A stretch of DNA of 64,000 nt from Pichia kudriavzevii (lineage: Eukaryota > Ascomycota > Pichiomycetes > Pichiales > Pichiaceae): NCBI RefSeq assembly GCF_003054445.1, contig NC_042510.1, positions 1,225,139-1,289,138 of the forward strand, written 5' to 3'. Position 1 is the first letter of the stretch. Each line of letters begins with the position of its first letter. A program made the position numbers and the translations under genes. Shown here piece after piece: positions 18,504 to 28,397 of the stretch. A model generated the notes under the pieces. The model was not told the origin of the DNA, ran no database searches, and saw only the letters and a list, made by a program, of their open reading frames with translations.

Positions 18504-20147
18504 ATGATGTATGAAAATAGCATGAACATTTCACAGGATCCTCAACCGAACACGCAGATGATTCCCGTTGACCCGTTACCCACAGCTAAACAGGAAGCGA
18601 GATTTATTGATAATAATAAAATTCTTAAGAATGAGCATCAGTTCACATACCAAAATATCCATGGTCTAGGGAATCAGGGTATCAAACAGCTTGAACGGAT
18701 TAAAATGTCCTTTGAGTCAGACCTGCTAGACGAAATCAAGTATGTTTTGAATTTATTGATTGTTTTGTCTAACAATAGCCCATCCAAGATTAACCTAAAG
18801 CAAGACTATTCTTTCCTTGTTGACTATTTACTCAAGTATCTAGAAAATCCGCAAATTGAGATCGATGTTAAAATTGATTGTTTTCTAATCATTAGAAACA
18901 TTATTCAGGATATTGAGAACTGTCAAACTTTAAGCTTAAACGAAAAACTAAGAGAAATTATTCTTTCATTTTTGGACATTTACGAAGACTCCGTCAACCA
19001 CTTGAGTTTTTTCGAAAATGACCAATACAAAGAACTAATCAAGTATGCATTGGATATAATTGAGAATATATCTTCGTACTTGAGCCCTATTAAGTCCGAC
19101 GATTTAATTTTCAATAGGTTGATCCGAATCTTCAAATTAAATAACGACAAAAACACCTCAATTACTATCCTGAGATCCATCAGTAGGTATCTCTATGGAT
19201 CGTCTGCCACAACTAATGATGCAAGCACTCTTATTGATGATGATTTTCTGAACAAGACGTTGGGTTTCTTAATTTTGGCAAACAACAGCAACACCATAGA
19301 TGATGAAGTTATCCTAACTTCCCTAGATTTTTTAATCCAATACTTATCCATTAAAGAAGATAATCTAGTAAAACTTGTACAAGGAGACGTCAATAGAAAA
19401 CTGATCATTGAAAAGCTCTTGCCGTTTCTGATGATTTACAAGCAAAATTATAAAACAGAATTCAATACCCAAAATTTGAACTACCTTAGGTTGTATCAAA
19501 GAGTTCTTAAAACCGGTGATTTCAATACAGTGATTCCAACAATGGGTACGGACGATGAGATTTTCAGAGATTTGAATAGTCTGAAAGAGCCACAAAGGGC
19601 CACTGCTTGGTTAAGATGTTGTTTCAAACCTAATAAATACAGCAACATAACACAAATAGAACTTTGGAGAGCCTATGAATCGCAGTTTGAAAAGAAAAAC
19701 TTATTACCGGCTGTTGAGTTTATCAAAAACGTACAGTTTGCCTTCCCTCAAAGTAAAGCCAAAGTAATTCAATTACCTAACGATGGAGGAAGGAAGTTCA
19801 TTATAGATGGGATTGAACCGAGATTACAGGTTGTAAACTTAGAAAAAGGGAAGAATGATGCGCTTGTTAATTACAATGATGAGCTCACAAATAATCCATC
19901 AAAGTATTATAAGAAAGACTTGAAGCAGGCAGAACAGGTGGAAATTGAAAGGTTCAATTACGGTTTCAATGACTATTTGAAACTAAACGAAATAAACAAG
20001 AGCACCTGCTTACTGGTGAAGGAGTTTCTGAAGTATCCCCTGGGTGTTCAAATGCTGAAGCCATACAAGTTTGAATTCATTCAAAATTGTATCTATGTTC
20101 CAGACTTGCTCAATTACATATACGATGATATTATCAGTTTTCTCTAG
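18504..20147 (+). CDS. RSC9: RSC chromatin remodelling complex subunit Rsc9
   Basis: A 547-residue nuclear protein of the RSC remodeller, which slides and ejects promoter nucleosomes. Most of the chain is alpha-helical, armadillo-like repeat (residues about 70-330). Near residue 370 comes the RFX-type DNA-binding module (PQRATAWLRCCFKPNKYSNITQIELWRAYESQF), which identifies the family. The conserved C-terminal segment follows. Length agrees with S. cerevisiae Rsc9 (581). The N-terminal ARID-like part is not evident. Two adjacent ATG codons start the frame; either may be used. Confidence 0.88.
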   Translation: MMYENSMNISQDPQPNTQMIPVDPLPTAKQEARFIDNNKILKNEHQFTYQNIHGLGNQGIKQLERIKMSFESDLLDEIKYVLNLLIVLSNNSPSKINLKQDYSFLVDYLLKYLENPQIEIDVKIDCFLIIRNIIQDIENCQTLSLNEKLREIILSFLDIYEDSVNHLSFFENDQYKELIKYALDIIENISSYLSPIKSDDLIFNRLIRIFKLNNDKNTSITILRSISRYLYGSSATTNDASTLIDDDFLNKTLGFLILANNSNTIDDEVILTSLDFLIQYLSIKEDNLVKLVQGDVNRKLIIEKLLPFLMIYKQNYKTEFNTQNLNYLRLYQRVLKTGDFNTVIPTMGTDDEIFRDLNSLKEPQRATAWLRCCFKPNKYSNITQIELWRAYESQFEKKNLLPAVEFIKNVQFAFPQSKAKVIQLPNDGGRKFIIDGIEPRLQVVNLEKGKNDALVNYNDELTNNPSKYYKKDLKQAEQVEIERFNYGFNDYLKLNEINKSTCLLVKEFLKYPLGVQMLKPYKFEFIQNCIYVPDLLNYIYDDIISFL

Positions 20148-20600
20148 AGTAACTCCACATTTTGTGTAACTCACACTTAGCCCACGCTTTCTTTTGTATT
20201 GTACATGTATATTTTTTTTCTTGATAATAATCTTTTCTGGAAGATAACGGTCTTTCTCAGATTTGCGTTCGGGTAAGATACGGCTGAGTCTACGTTGAAC
20301 ACAAACACCACCTGCATGTAGTGATGCCCTCCAGTCTTTATTCCTATACACGCTTTCGGACGGTAATACCACAGGTTCACTATTGAACTAAGTGTTACCT
20401 TTAGAACGGCCCAGTAGTATCCGCCTTTATATCCTGTTAATCTCACAGTTTCGGGAAAGAGTCTGTTTTTTTTTTCGCCACACTTTTAATAATCAACGGT
20501 GATGATTTGCATTTTTCACTGTAGTCGTTGCTTTTGTTGGACCAAAAGAAACAAACAAGGGAATCTAGAGAACCAGTTGACCAGATAGCTACAGAACTCA
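20148..20600. promoter_or_regulatory. Gap and promoter region upstream of ALO1
   Basis: A 453-base gap holding the RSC9 3' end and the ALO1 promoter. T runs occur at 20212-20219 and 20464-20475. A minus-strand open frame here has no family signature and is not called. Confidence 0.5.
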
Positions 20601-22205
20601 ATGTCTTTTTCACTGCCTGCATCTCTGGTGAAAATCAGAGTCCCCAAGATCCACCACACTTGGGCAAACACGTACACCTGTTCTCCACAGTACTATTTCC
20701 AACCTAAAACAACTGAAGACATCCGTGAAATTGTTATAAATGCACAAAAACTCAGAAAGAAAATAATGGTTGTTGGTTCTGGCCATTCGCCATCCGATTT
20801 AACCATTGTGGGCAATCCACTAAACGAATGGTTAGTTAACCTAGATAAATTCAACAAGTTCATCAGTGAGAAACCGTCATCTTGTGGCAGGTATACCGAT
20901 GTTACAGCTGAAGCAGGTATGAGGGTTTATCAGTTGAACGAGATCTTAGAAGCCAAGGGACTTGCCCTACAATCTTTAGGGTCTATTTCGGAACAGTCTC
21001 TAGCAGGCATCATTTCCACAGGTACTCACGGCTCCTCTCAGTATCATGGTCTAGTTTCTTCTCAAGTCGTTAATATTAAGTTTATAAATGGTATGGGGGA
21101 AGAGGTTTCATGCAATGAAAAGGAAAATCCAGATATTTTTAGAGCTGCTTGTTTATCCTTGGGTAAAATTGGTTTAATAACTGAAGTCACTTTTAGAGCA
21201 GTTCCAAAGTTCCAACTAAGATCGGTCCAGGAAGTTATTAATATCGAGACCTTGATTGAAAAGTTTGATTCAATTTGGACGTCTGATGAATTCATCAGAA
21301 TTTGGTGGTTCCCATATACGAAAAAATGTATTCTTTGGAGAGCATCTAAGAGTACCGACCCAATCTCCGAGCCTAGAAAATCATGGTACGGTACTTTCCT
21401 TGGTAGACTGTTTTATGAAAGCTGTCTCTATGTCTGTGTTAAGTTTTTCCCTAAATTGACTCCATATGTTGAACGATTTGTGTTTTCCAGACAATACGGT
21501 AACGTTGAAACTTTCAATAAAAATGGTGATGTTGCAGTTCAAAATTCTGTTGATGGACTGAACATGGATTGTTTGTTTCATCAATATGTTGACGAATGGG
21601 CTTGCCCACTAACCAATGGTCCTGACATTATCAGATTACTAGCCAAATCCATCGAGGAAGCTAAAAGTGTCAACGAATTCTACGTTCATTCCCCTATCGA
21701 AATTCGTTGTTCCAATACTACTTTGCCATCAGAGGCTCAAGACTTATCCGGCAGGAAATTGATCGATAAAGGTCCAATTTTCGGTAATATTTTAAGACCA
21801 TACTTGGATACGACGCCAAAATTGAACTATTTACCAATTGAAAAAGTTACGAATTCCCAACTGACAATGTACATCAATGCTACCATCTACAGACCTTTTG
21901 ATTACCCAACTGACTACCAACGTTGGTTTCACGTTTTCGAAGAAATAATGGAGGCGGCAGGTGGAAAACCGCATTGGGCAAAGAATTATGATAATTCCAT
22001 TGTAACGAAGGAGAAAATGTTGGAATGGTATGGAGATGACCTCTTAAAATGGAGGGAAATTAGAAAGAGGATGGATCCAAGTGGTGTATTTCTCTCTGGC
22101 CCCGAATGGTTGAAGAGAAACGGTGTTGTTGAAGACGAGTATCTTGTTGAAGATTCCACAACCTCTTCACTTTCATCTTCTAAAACTGCCCAGTCCATCG
22201 AATAG
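20601..22205 (+). CDS. ALO1: D-arabinono-1,4-lactone oxidase
   Basis: A 534-residue mitochondrial flavoenzyme making D-erythroascorbic acid, the yeast antioxidant analogue of vitamin C. The FAD domain carries VVGSGHSPSDLT; His62 is the covalent FAD attachment site in the family. Further marks are DVTAEAGMRVYQLNE, LGSISEQSLAGIISTGTHGSS, the NMDCLFHQYVDEWACP block, and the C-terminal GGKPHWAKN and DPSGVFLS. Length is the same as S. cerevisiae Alo1 (526). Residue 421, a conserved Leu in SQLT, is encoded by CTG, which supports standard decoding of CUG. Confidence 0.96.
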   Translation: MSFSLPASLVKIRVPKIHHTWANTYTCSPQYYFQPKTTEDIREIVINAQKLRKKIMVVGSGHSPSDLTIVGNPLNEWLVNLDKFNKFISEKPSSCGRYTDVTAEAGMRVYQLNEILEAKGLALQSLGSISEQSLAGIISTGTHGSSQYHGLVSSQVVNIKFINGMGEEVSCNEKENPDIFRAACLSLGKIGLITEVTFRAVPKFQLRSVQEVINIETLIEKFDSIWTSDEFIRIWWFPYTKKCILWRASKSTDPISEPRKSWYGTFLGRLFYESCLYVCVKFFPKLTPYVERFVFSRQYGNVETFNKNGDVAVQNSVDGLNMDCLFHQYVDEWACPLTNGPDIIRLLAKSIEEAKSVNEFYVHSPIEIRCSNTTLPSEAQDLSGRKLIDKGPIFGNILRPYLDTTPKLNYLPIEKVTNSQLTMYINATIYRPFDYPTDYQRWFHVFEEIMEAAGGKPHWAKNYDNSIVTKEKMLEWYGDDLLKWREIRKRMDPSGVFLSGPEWLKRNGVVEDEYLVEDSTTSSLSSSKTAQSIE

Positions 22206-22521
22206 ATCTTACAATAGTATTATTACAACACATTCCCTTCCCCCTTCCAATTCTACACTTCTAACTCCCCGTTTCATACACTCCATTTCCCATCTATTTG
22301 TTTTGAACAAGATCGTTTTTGTCAAGAACACAAAGAGAAACAGAGATTCTACCAACGACGAATTTGTATAGAAGACGCGTTTGTTTTCTTTTCAACCGTT
22401 GACGTTTTTTTTCCCCCCCCCTCTAGATATCTCTTCCTGTTTCCATATTATCTATCACCTAAATACTTACTTTTGTATTTCAATTTAGACTTTTATAACG
22501 CTGCAGAATTCAAAGAAAACT
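22206..22521. promoter_or_regulatory. Gap between ALO1 and PIF1
   Basis: A 316-base gap with pyrimidine-rich stretches (22226-22300 and a TTTTTTTTCCCCCCCC tract near 22407-22423). It presumably holds the ALO1 3' end and the PIF1 promoter. No gene seen. Confidence 0.5.
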
Positions 22522-24552
22522 ATGTCCAATGCCTTTTCTGCATTAGATAGGCTGAAAAATAGAACGAATTCGTCATCCGAGGATGTAAAGTCAAGCAATC
22601 GGAAATTACCAAGATCCACTTCTGCAAATAGTGTATTTGCAAGCATTCCGATGCCTAGAGCCAGTTCAAGCGAGAAAAGCCAGGAAAGCAACAAACCCTT
22701 GGAGTCGAGAGTGAAGCCTTCAAAACTGAGTTCTGTTTTACGTGCTCAATCCAAGTTTTCTGGCCAAACTTCGGTCGTTTCTTCTAAATCAACAAAATCG
22801 CTAACCAGATCTGCGATCAGCAAACTCCCGCTAACAAACAGAACACTCACAGGAAGGAGCAATCGACTACAGAGAACATTACCATGGGCAACCACGTCGC
22901 TAATAGATGTGAGGTCAAAAGTCAAGCTGAAAGAACATCATATCGAGGACAAAACAAAGTATAAACCAAAGTATGCGTCAGCCGAGCAATTATCAATAGT
23001 CAGCAAAAAGGAGGATCCTAAAGAATATTCTTATCTACAAAGCATTGACTCGAATTACACTGAGGTTGATTTAAGTGATGAGCAAAAACATGTTCTTGAT
23101 TTGATATTGAACAAGAGGAAAAATGTGTTTTTTACAGGTTCTGCAGGAACTGGTAAGTCTCTTCTTTTAAGAGTTATTATAGGCAAGTTGAAAACCAGAT
23201 ATGGCATATCAAATATAGGTATATGTGCACCCACGGGATTGGCAGCAGCTAATATTGGTGGTAAAACAATTCAAAGACTTTTCAGTATTGGATTGGGTAA
23301 GGATCCAGCTGATGTATTGCTGAATAGGATCAAGAAAAACATGGAAAAGTATATGGTTTGGAGGAGAATGGTTGTTTTGATTGTCGATGAAGTCAGTATG
23401 CTTGAGGCTGACTTGTTGGATAAACTGAATTATCTTGCGAAAAAGATTAAAAGAAACGACCAGCCGTTTGGCGGTATCCAAGTGATTATGTCTGGGGACT
23501 TCTTGCAGTTACCGCCTGTTACGAGGGATCCTACCTATGTGAATTACTGTTTCAAATCTAAATCTTGGAATGAAATTATAACGGAAAAGATTGTCTTATC
23601 CCAGGTTTTCAGACAGCAGGGGGACACGGAATTAGTGGACATCCTAAATGCGCTAAGAATAGGAAGAGTGGACTATCACATCGAGAGTAAACTAAGGAAA
23701 CTATCTAGACCTCTGACATATGATGATGGTATTCAAGCAACCGAATTGTTCCCCACGAGAAACGAAGTGGAACGTGCCAACCTTCAGCAACTTGAACAGT
23801 TACAGGGCCCGGAACTTACTTTCCCCTGTAAAGATATCTCTACCTATGGTGCCCCTATCGACGAAAGAGTGATGAGGAATTTTGACAACTTGATGTGTTC
23901 GCAAACCTTGAAACTAAAGCCAGGAGCACAAGTGATGTTGATAAAGAATGGCCTCCACGAGGATTTGGTGAATGGTGAGTTGGGAATAGTAGAAGGCTTT
24001 GTTACAAAGCCAATCTATCAAAATTTCATTGCAAGATTCGGCAGTGAGTCTATCGAAGCTAGGTCCAAACTTTTGAGGAAGATCAGTATGATATTATTGA
24101 ATAAAAAACATATCACTAACGAACCAGAAAATGATGATTTGTCCTTAGTTGATCCACTGACGGCAGAAGTAATCACCCAAATTATTAGGAGTTTTGATCC
24201 TTCGGATAACCTTTTCCCAGTTGTTACGTTTCAGAAAATGAATGGTTCAAAACTGAACTTTTTTGTTGAGCCAACAGACTTTTTCTACGAAGCTACACCT
24301 GGTAAGGATGCTGAATTTATTCGACAGCAGCTTCCAATTATTCTATCATGGGCAATGTCCATTCATAAATCGCAAGGTCAAACCCTGCAGAGAGTCAAGG
24401 TCGACCTTCGTAAGGTTTTTGAGAAAGGCCAGCTCTATGTTGCTATAAGTAGGTGTGTTTCCTCCAACGGTTTGCAGGTCTTGAACTTTGACCGCCGCAA
24501 GGTATTCGTAGATGAAGAAGTCATTTCCTTTTATAGATCTCTTTCCCAGTAG
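22522..24552 (+). CDS. PIF1: Pif1-family 5'-3' DNA helicase
   Basis: A 676-residue superfamily 1B helicase. Pif1 unwinds G-quadruplexes, strips telomerase from telomeres and helps maintain mitochondrial DNA; its relative Rrm3 aids fork passage. The first 180 residues are Ser/Lys-rich and unconserved. The helicase core has Walker A GSAGTGKS at 206-213, Walker B IVDEVSML near 288, GDFLQLPPV just after, FRQQ, and the late HKSQGQTL and YVAISRC motifs. The Pif1 signature region lies between motifs II and III. Length is below S. cerevisiae Pif1 (859), mostly in the N terminus. Whether it is the Pif1 or Rrm3 orthologue needs a tree. Confidence 0.93.
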   Translation: MSNAFSALDRLKNRTNSSSEDVKSSNRKLPRSTSANSVFASIPMPRASSSEKSQESNKPLESRVKPSKLSSVLRAQSKFSGQTSVVSSKSTKSLTRSAISKLPLTNRTLTGRSNRLQRTLPWATTSLIDVRSKVKLKEHHIEDKTKYKPKYASAEQLSIVSKKEDPKEYSYLQSIDSNYTEVDLSDEQKHVLDLILNKRKNVFFTGSAGTGKSLLLRVIIGKLKTRYGISNIGICAPTGLAAANIGGKTIQRLFSIGLGKDPADVLLNRIKKNMEKYMVWRRMVVLIVDEVSMLEADLLDKLNYLAKKIKRNDQPFGGIQVIMSGDFLQLPPVTRDPTYVNYCFKSKSWNEIITEKIVLSQVFRQQGDTELVDILNALRIGRVDYHIESKLRKLSRPLTYDDGIQATELFPTRNEVERANLQQLEQLQGPELTFPCKDISTYGAPIDERVMRNFDNLMCSQTLKLKPGAQVMLIKNGLHEDLVNGELGIVEGFVTKPIYQNFIARFGSESIEARSKLLRKISMILLNKKHITNEPENDDLSLVDPLTAEVITQIIRSFDPSDNLFPVVTFQKMNGSKLNFFVEPTDFFYEATPGKDAEFIRQQLPIILSWAMSIHKSQGQTLQRVKVDLRKVFEKGQLYVAISRCVSSNGLQVLNFDRRKVFVDEEVISFYRSLSQ

Positions 24553-24724
24553 AGAGTAGTTATCTTGTGTATATTACTCGGCATACATACAAAAAAAACA
24601 GTAGCACATCTTCAAGTAACACGCTTTGTGCGGATTCTTTTTCCTTTTCACCTGTTTCATGGATTTACCCTTGCTTGAGCCACCTACAAATGACAGAAAG
24701 TTAACAGACATATATGTGACACTC

Positions 24725-26566
24725 ATGTGGATTCTCGATTTACAGCTACCCACAGAAGGTCAAGATCTAAGGAAAAGTGGATCGAGGTCTTATCTTTTGA
24801 GACCAGGAAAAATGTATACCTTAGGGCGAGATGTTGCATCAGACTTTTACGTGAACATCAAGAAAATATCAAGGAAACAAATGCAAATAGTTTACAATGA
24901 GAAATCAAATAGTGTTCAGTTGTTAAACATCGGAAATGGCAACTGGGTTGATAATAATGGAACGGAACTTACAGGAAGGGATCCTAAAGCTAGAGTGATT
25001 CGGAGTGATACAAGTTTTAAGCTTCGTTCTTTTGATTGGAAAATAGAGTTTTTCAAAGTGCCCGACCTGAAAATATCGTCATTTATTAGTAGTAATGTTA
25101 AGGAATCTTTAGATTTGGAAGTAGACAGAACTTTAGCAGACAAGGTGATTTCGATCAATGGCCATCCCAGGGAAGTGAAAACTATAACACCGTGGTTGGA
25201 AACAATTAGATCGAGGAGATGGGAAACTAAGGGTCGCCTACATGAGTACCTCATACCGTCTCCAACAACAGAGGTGACCACATCAAGTGATTCAAGTCAA
25301 GAAGATGAAAACAGTCATGGTGGCTTGGCTACCAATGGGATTCTACGAGAAGAAAAAACTGATATGGGTAGGTATGCTATCAAACCCAGCTGTCTCGATT
25401 CACAAGTGCATGTTACTAAGAATAAAGTGGGGCAAACAACGGCAGCAACAAGAGGAAGAAACTCAGAAGATCTGATTGATATAAGGCCGCCGAGAATCAA
25501 CTCTAACTTTTGTTTGAACCGTAAAGTAGAAAAATCCAAGGATAAAAAGAGCCAGTTTGATCTGATGCTTGATGAAATGGAAGAGATAGCAGATTTGGAC
25601 ACGTACATTTCCCAAAATACACAAAAGAATAAACGAGAAAGTCTTGGTAGACCCAGTGATGAACATACTGATGTATGCGAGGTATCATCAGTGTCAGAGA
25701 GACCTATAGACAAATTCAATGCTGAATTGCTGAACTTGGATATTGATAATCAAAAACATAACTTGTATATAGACCAGGGTGACAAAAAACGTAGAGGAGA
25801 GGCAATACCAAACCCTGATGTACCGCTGAAACGGTTGAAGAGTGGATTAATGAAACAGGAAACACCAATATCGTCGAATGACAAACTAACAGATATCTTC
25901 AAGAAGACAAAACGATTAAAGCTCAACAAACTTGGTGAAGAGGAGAAATTGATGCACGAGGCCAGCAAGCATAAAGCGAAGGTTACCCCTTTTAAGCTGA
26001 AAATTTTGGATAGAGCAAACCCTAGAGTTTATACAAACTATAACACTTCCTTAGTCAGTGAACCATCCTGGCAAGATCGACTGAATTACTCTAACTTTAA
26101 AAAGAATATTGGCAGCTCCAGTTATAATCCAATTATGGACAGCACAATCAAAACAATCAGGTTCAAGTGCTCCAATTATAAATCTAACGAGTACCAGGTC
26201 AACTTGGATCAAAATGATGATATGATACCTGATTTAGATGTCATGTTTGATGGTGCAGTCAGAAATAGAGATTTGGCAAACAGTAAACCAAATGCACTTA
26301 CAAGCTCATCTAACATACCTTTTGCTAACTCTCATAAGCGAAGGAGAGAACCTGCCTTATTCGTTGAAAGTGATTATGAGGATACACAAGAAAATACACA
26401 GGACCTGTTGAACGGATTCCACAAAATCGACACTACAAATGCCAGAAAAAACATCGCTCCAGTTGACATATTAAGCACACCTAGGCCAGCTGCTAAAACC
26501 CAGCCCAATAGTCTAGACGATAAAGATGATACACCCGTATTCAAATCTCGTAGAAGACAGCAATGA
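24725..26566 (+). CDS. XRS2: Xrs2/Nbs1 subunit of the MRX complex
   Basis: A 613-residue DNA-break repair and telomere protein, partner of Mre11 and Rad50 and recruiter of Tel1. I place the start at 24725 because Nbs1/Xrs2 proteins open with Met-Trp (here MWILDLQLP); an in-frame ATG at 24659 would add 22 residues. An FHA domain follows (YTLGRDVASDFYVNIKKISRKQMQI, then LLNIGNGNWV). The long middle is disordered. Near residue 450 RLNYSNFKKN and KTIRFKCSNYK look like the Mre11-binding stretch. The C terminus, DDKDDTPVFKSRRRQQ, strongly resembles the acidic-Phe-basic Tel1-binding end of Xrs2. Sequence is weakly conserved overall. Its stop codon abuts the UTP11 stop codon. Confidence 0.82.
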   Translation: MWILDLQLPTEGQDLRKSGSRSYLLRPGKMYTLGRDVASDFYVNIKKISRKQMQIVYNEKSNSVQLLNIGNGNWVDNNGTELTGRDPKARVIRSDTSFKLRSFDWKIEFFKVPDLKISSFISSNVKESLDLEVDRTLADKVISINGHPREVKTITPWLETIRSRRWETKGRLHEYLIPSPTTEVTTSSDSSQEDENSHGGLATNGILREEKTDMGRYAIKPSCLDSQVHVTKNKVGQTTAATRGRNSEDLIDIRPPRINSNFCLNRKVEKSKDKKSQFDLMLDEMEEIADLDTYISQNTQKNKRESLGRPSDEHTDVCEVSSVSERPIDKFNAELLNLDIDNQKHNLYIDQGDKKRRGEAIPNPDVPLKRLKSGLMKQETPISSNDKLTDIFKKTKRLKLNKLGEEEKLMHEASKHKAKVTPFKLKILDRANPRVYTNYNTSLVSEPSWQDRLNYSNFKKNIGSSSYNPIMDSTIKTIRFKCSNYKSNEYQVNLDQNDDMIPDLDVMFDGAVRNRDLANSKPNALTSSSNIPFANSHKRRREPALFVESDYEDTQENTQDLLNGFHKIDTTNARKNIAPVDILSTPRPAAKTQPNSLDDKDDTPVFKSRRRQQ

Positions 26567-27304
26567 TTAACGCTTCCTTTGGTTCTTCCATTTGAAGACT
26601 ACGTTTCCGTTCTTGTTAATCTTTTTCTTAGAGCCTGACTTCATCAATTCTTTCTGTAACTGAAGTTTGCTTCTAACTTCACCGAGTTTCTTCTCCCTTT
26701 GGATTCTTTGTTTAAGAACATCCAATTCTCTCTTCTTGTATGCCAAAGCATCTTCTAAGCTTTCTGCATCCTGCCCTAAGTCAATGTCGTTTTTAATTAG
26801 TTGATCGAGCTTCAAACGATTCTCTCGTCTCCCCAACAATTCTTTTTCTGTTTGAAAGTATTCTTCGGATTTAAAATTATCGAACTTGTTTTTATCATCA
26901 ACAAAAACTGTGTGCTTACCATTTCCAGCAAATAGGTTCGAATTATTCAGTCCCTTTTCAATCTTTTTACTCTCCTTGGAAGATATCATATTAAGATAGT
27001 TCAAATCTTGGCCTTTCATCAACAGGACCTGATCATTTGTTAAACTCTGTGAAAATTCACGTTCCTGAATCAAAATCCCGTCTTCGTTGGTTTTCTTGTT
27101 TTTCATTGCATGATAATACTCGTCTTCATTGTATGACTTTGCCTTTTCTTTCAGTAGTTTAAGTTTAGCCTGATTTTTATGAAAATTGGCACTTCTGAGT
27201 TTGTAATCTTTTTTTTTCTCCAAGAGCCCAAATCTTGCCCTACTCGAGATTTGACTTCTTTCTCTGTGTTGTTTTTTCTGGACGTTATGTACTAATTTTC
27301 CCAT
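26567..27304 (-). CDS. UTP11: U3 snoRNP / SSU processome protein Utp11
   Basis: A 245-residue nucleolar protein of the small-subunit processome, needed for 18S rRNA processing. The start at 27304 gives MGKLVHNVQKKQHRERSQ, the family opening being a Lys/Arg-rich segment with HRERSQ. Further marks are FGLLEKKKDYKLRSANFHKNQ, LKEKAKSYNEDEYYHAM, and the basic end NVVFKWKNQRKR. Length equals S. cerevisiae Utp11 (250). It is convergent with XRS2 with no intergenic base, and divergent from the MTC2-like gene. Confidence 0.95.
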   Translation of the reverse strand: MGKLVHNVQKKQHRERSQISSRARFGLLEKKKDYKLRSANFHKNQAKLKLLKEKAKSYNEDEYYHAMKNKKTNEDGILIQEREFSQSLTNDQVLLMKGQDLNYLNMISSKESKKIEKGLNNSNLFAGNGKHTVFVDDKNKFDNFKSEEYFQTEKELLGRRENRLKLDQLIKNDIDLGQDAESLEDALAYKKRELDVLKQRIQREKKLGEVRSKLQLQKELMKSGSKKKINKNGNVVFKWKNQRKR

Positions 27305-27566
27305 TGTCAATACTATTTTGATATTTTTTTCTCAAATTAGAACTCTAACCTCTACTATAAATGGCGCAGATACAGTAATTATGAAGTAGTGAAAAATAAG
27401 AACAAAATTTATCAGAAAACCAAAAATTTTTCTAGCATTCCCAATTCGGTAACTGCATCAAGAATTGTTTGCCGTTAGACAGATTGGTCCACTCTAGATC
27501 TTCAAGTAGTAGATGTTTCAAAGCTCATTAATATATTGATTTGGACCAGCAAAAAAAATCTGGACA

Positions 27567-28307
27567 ATGCAAGATCAACTATTTGACTTACACGATACTA
27601 CTTTATGTTGTATGGTTTTGAAAAGACCCGTTCTTGTTGTATCCAAGCATATTGACGCCTCCTTAAGTAGGCTACGAAATGTTTTGCATACTTTGGATCA
27701 AACAATTGATAATGGGGGGACAGATGAAAAGCGCAAAAGTGGGATTGAAGTAATCAAGCTCTTTGATATTGAAAACCAGAAAAGTTTTGCTAATTCTATC
27801 AGGAAAAATAAGTACCCCTTAATCGTAGTTATGAGAGAAGAAGATAAATTAGAACACAAGCTACAAATACAGTTTCTACTTCGGTATTATCATGATATTG
27901 AACGAGGATCAAGAATGAGTTGGCCTGACAAGGATTTACATGTGATAAAGGAAAAAGTAAATCATATATCGATACATACAGAGGTACAAACTTACGTTTA
28001 TGATTTGATAGTTCAGTTGAGGTATTCAAGATTTATTAAAGGGGGTATACCTACCCCCTTTTTGTTCGAGCTGATCGAACTAGTAAAGTTTTGGGCTTAC
28101 GTTCAAGACAAAACATTTGTTACTCCATTGATGGTCAAAGAATGTTTCAGGAAGGCTCTACCGCATCGACTGACGTTACTCGAGGCCGAAGAGGAACCAA
28201 CCCTGCTATACGGATCCAATCCGGTCTTGGTCAATCAGCTGGTCCACGCCATAGATGTTTTTGATGTTCTGGATATTGAACTGTCTAAAGTTCGACCACC
28301 GATATAA
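27567..28307 (+). CDS. Mtc2-like protein with Mg-chelatase-type lid region
   Basis: A 246-residue protein that most resembles, from memory, the S. cerevisiae Mtc2 family (maintenance of telomere capping; molecular role unknown). The centre has ISIHTEVQTYVYDLIVQLRYSRFIKGGIPT, followed by LIELVKFWAYVQDKTFVTPLMVKECFRKALPHRL. This resembles the C-terminal helical lid of AAA/magnesium-chelatase-like ATPases. No Walker A motif is visible, so it is not an active ATPase by itself. It is shorter than Mtc2 (349). The family assignment is tentative. Confidence 0.6.
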   Translation: MQDQLFDLHDTTLCCMVLKRPVLVVSKHIDASLSRLRNVLHTLDQTIDNGGTDEKRKSGIEVIKLFDIENQKSFANSIRKNKYPLIVVMREEDKLEHKLQIQFLLRYYHDIERGSRMSWPDKDLHVIKEKVNHISIHTEVQTYVYDLIVQLRYSRFIKGGIPTPFLFELIELVKFWAYVQDKTFVTPLMVKECFRKALPHRLTLLEAEEEPTLLYGSNPVLVNQLVHAIDVFDVLDIELSKVRPPI

Positions 28308-28397
28308 GGCGAGGTCTGGTTACTTTTGCGTGTTTTCATCACAAACAAATAAGAATATACTTCTACATGGGTACATAGTATATTACCTAAGGTGAAC

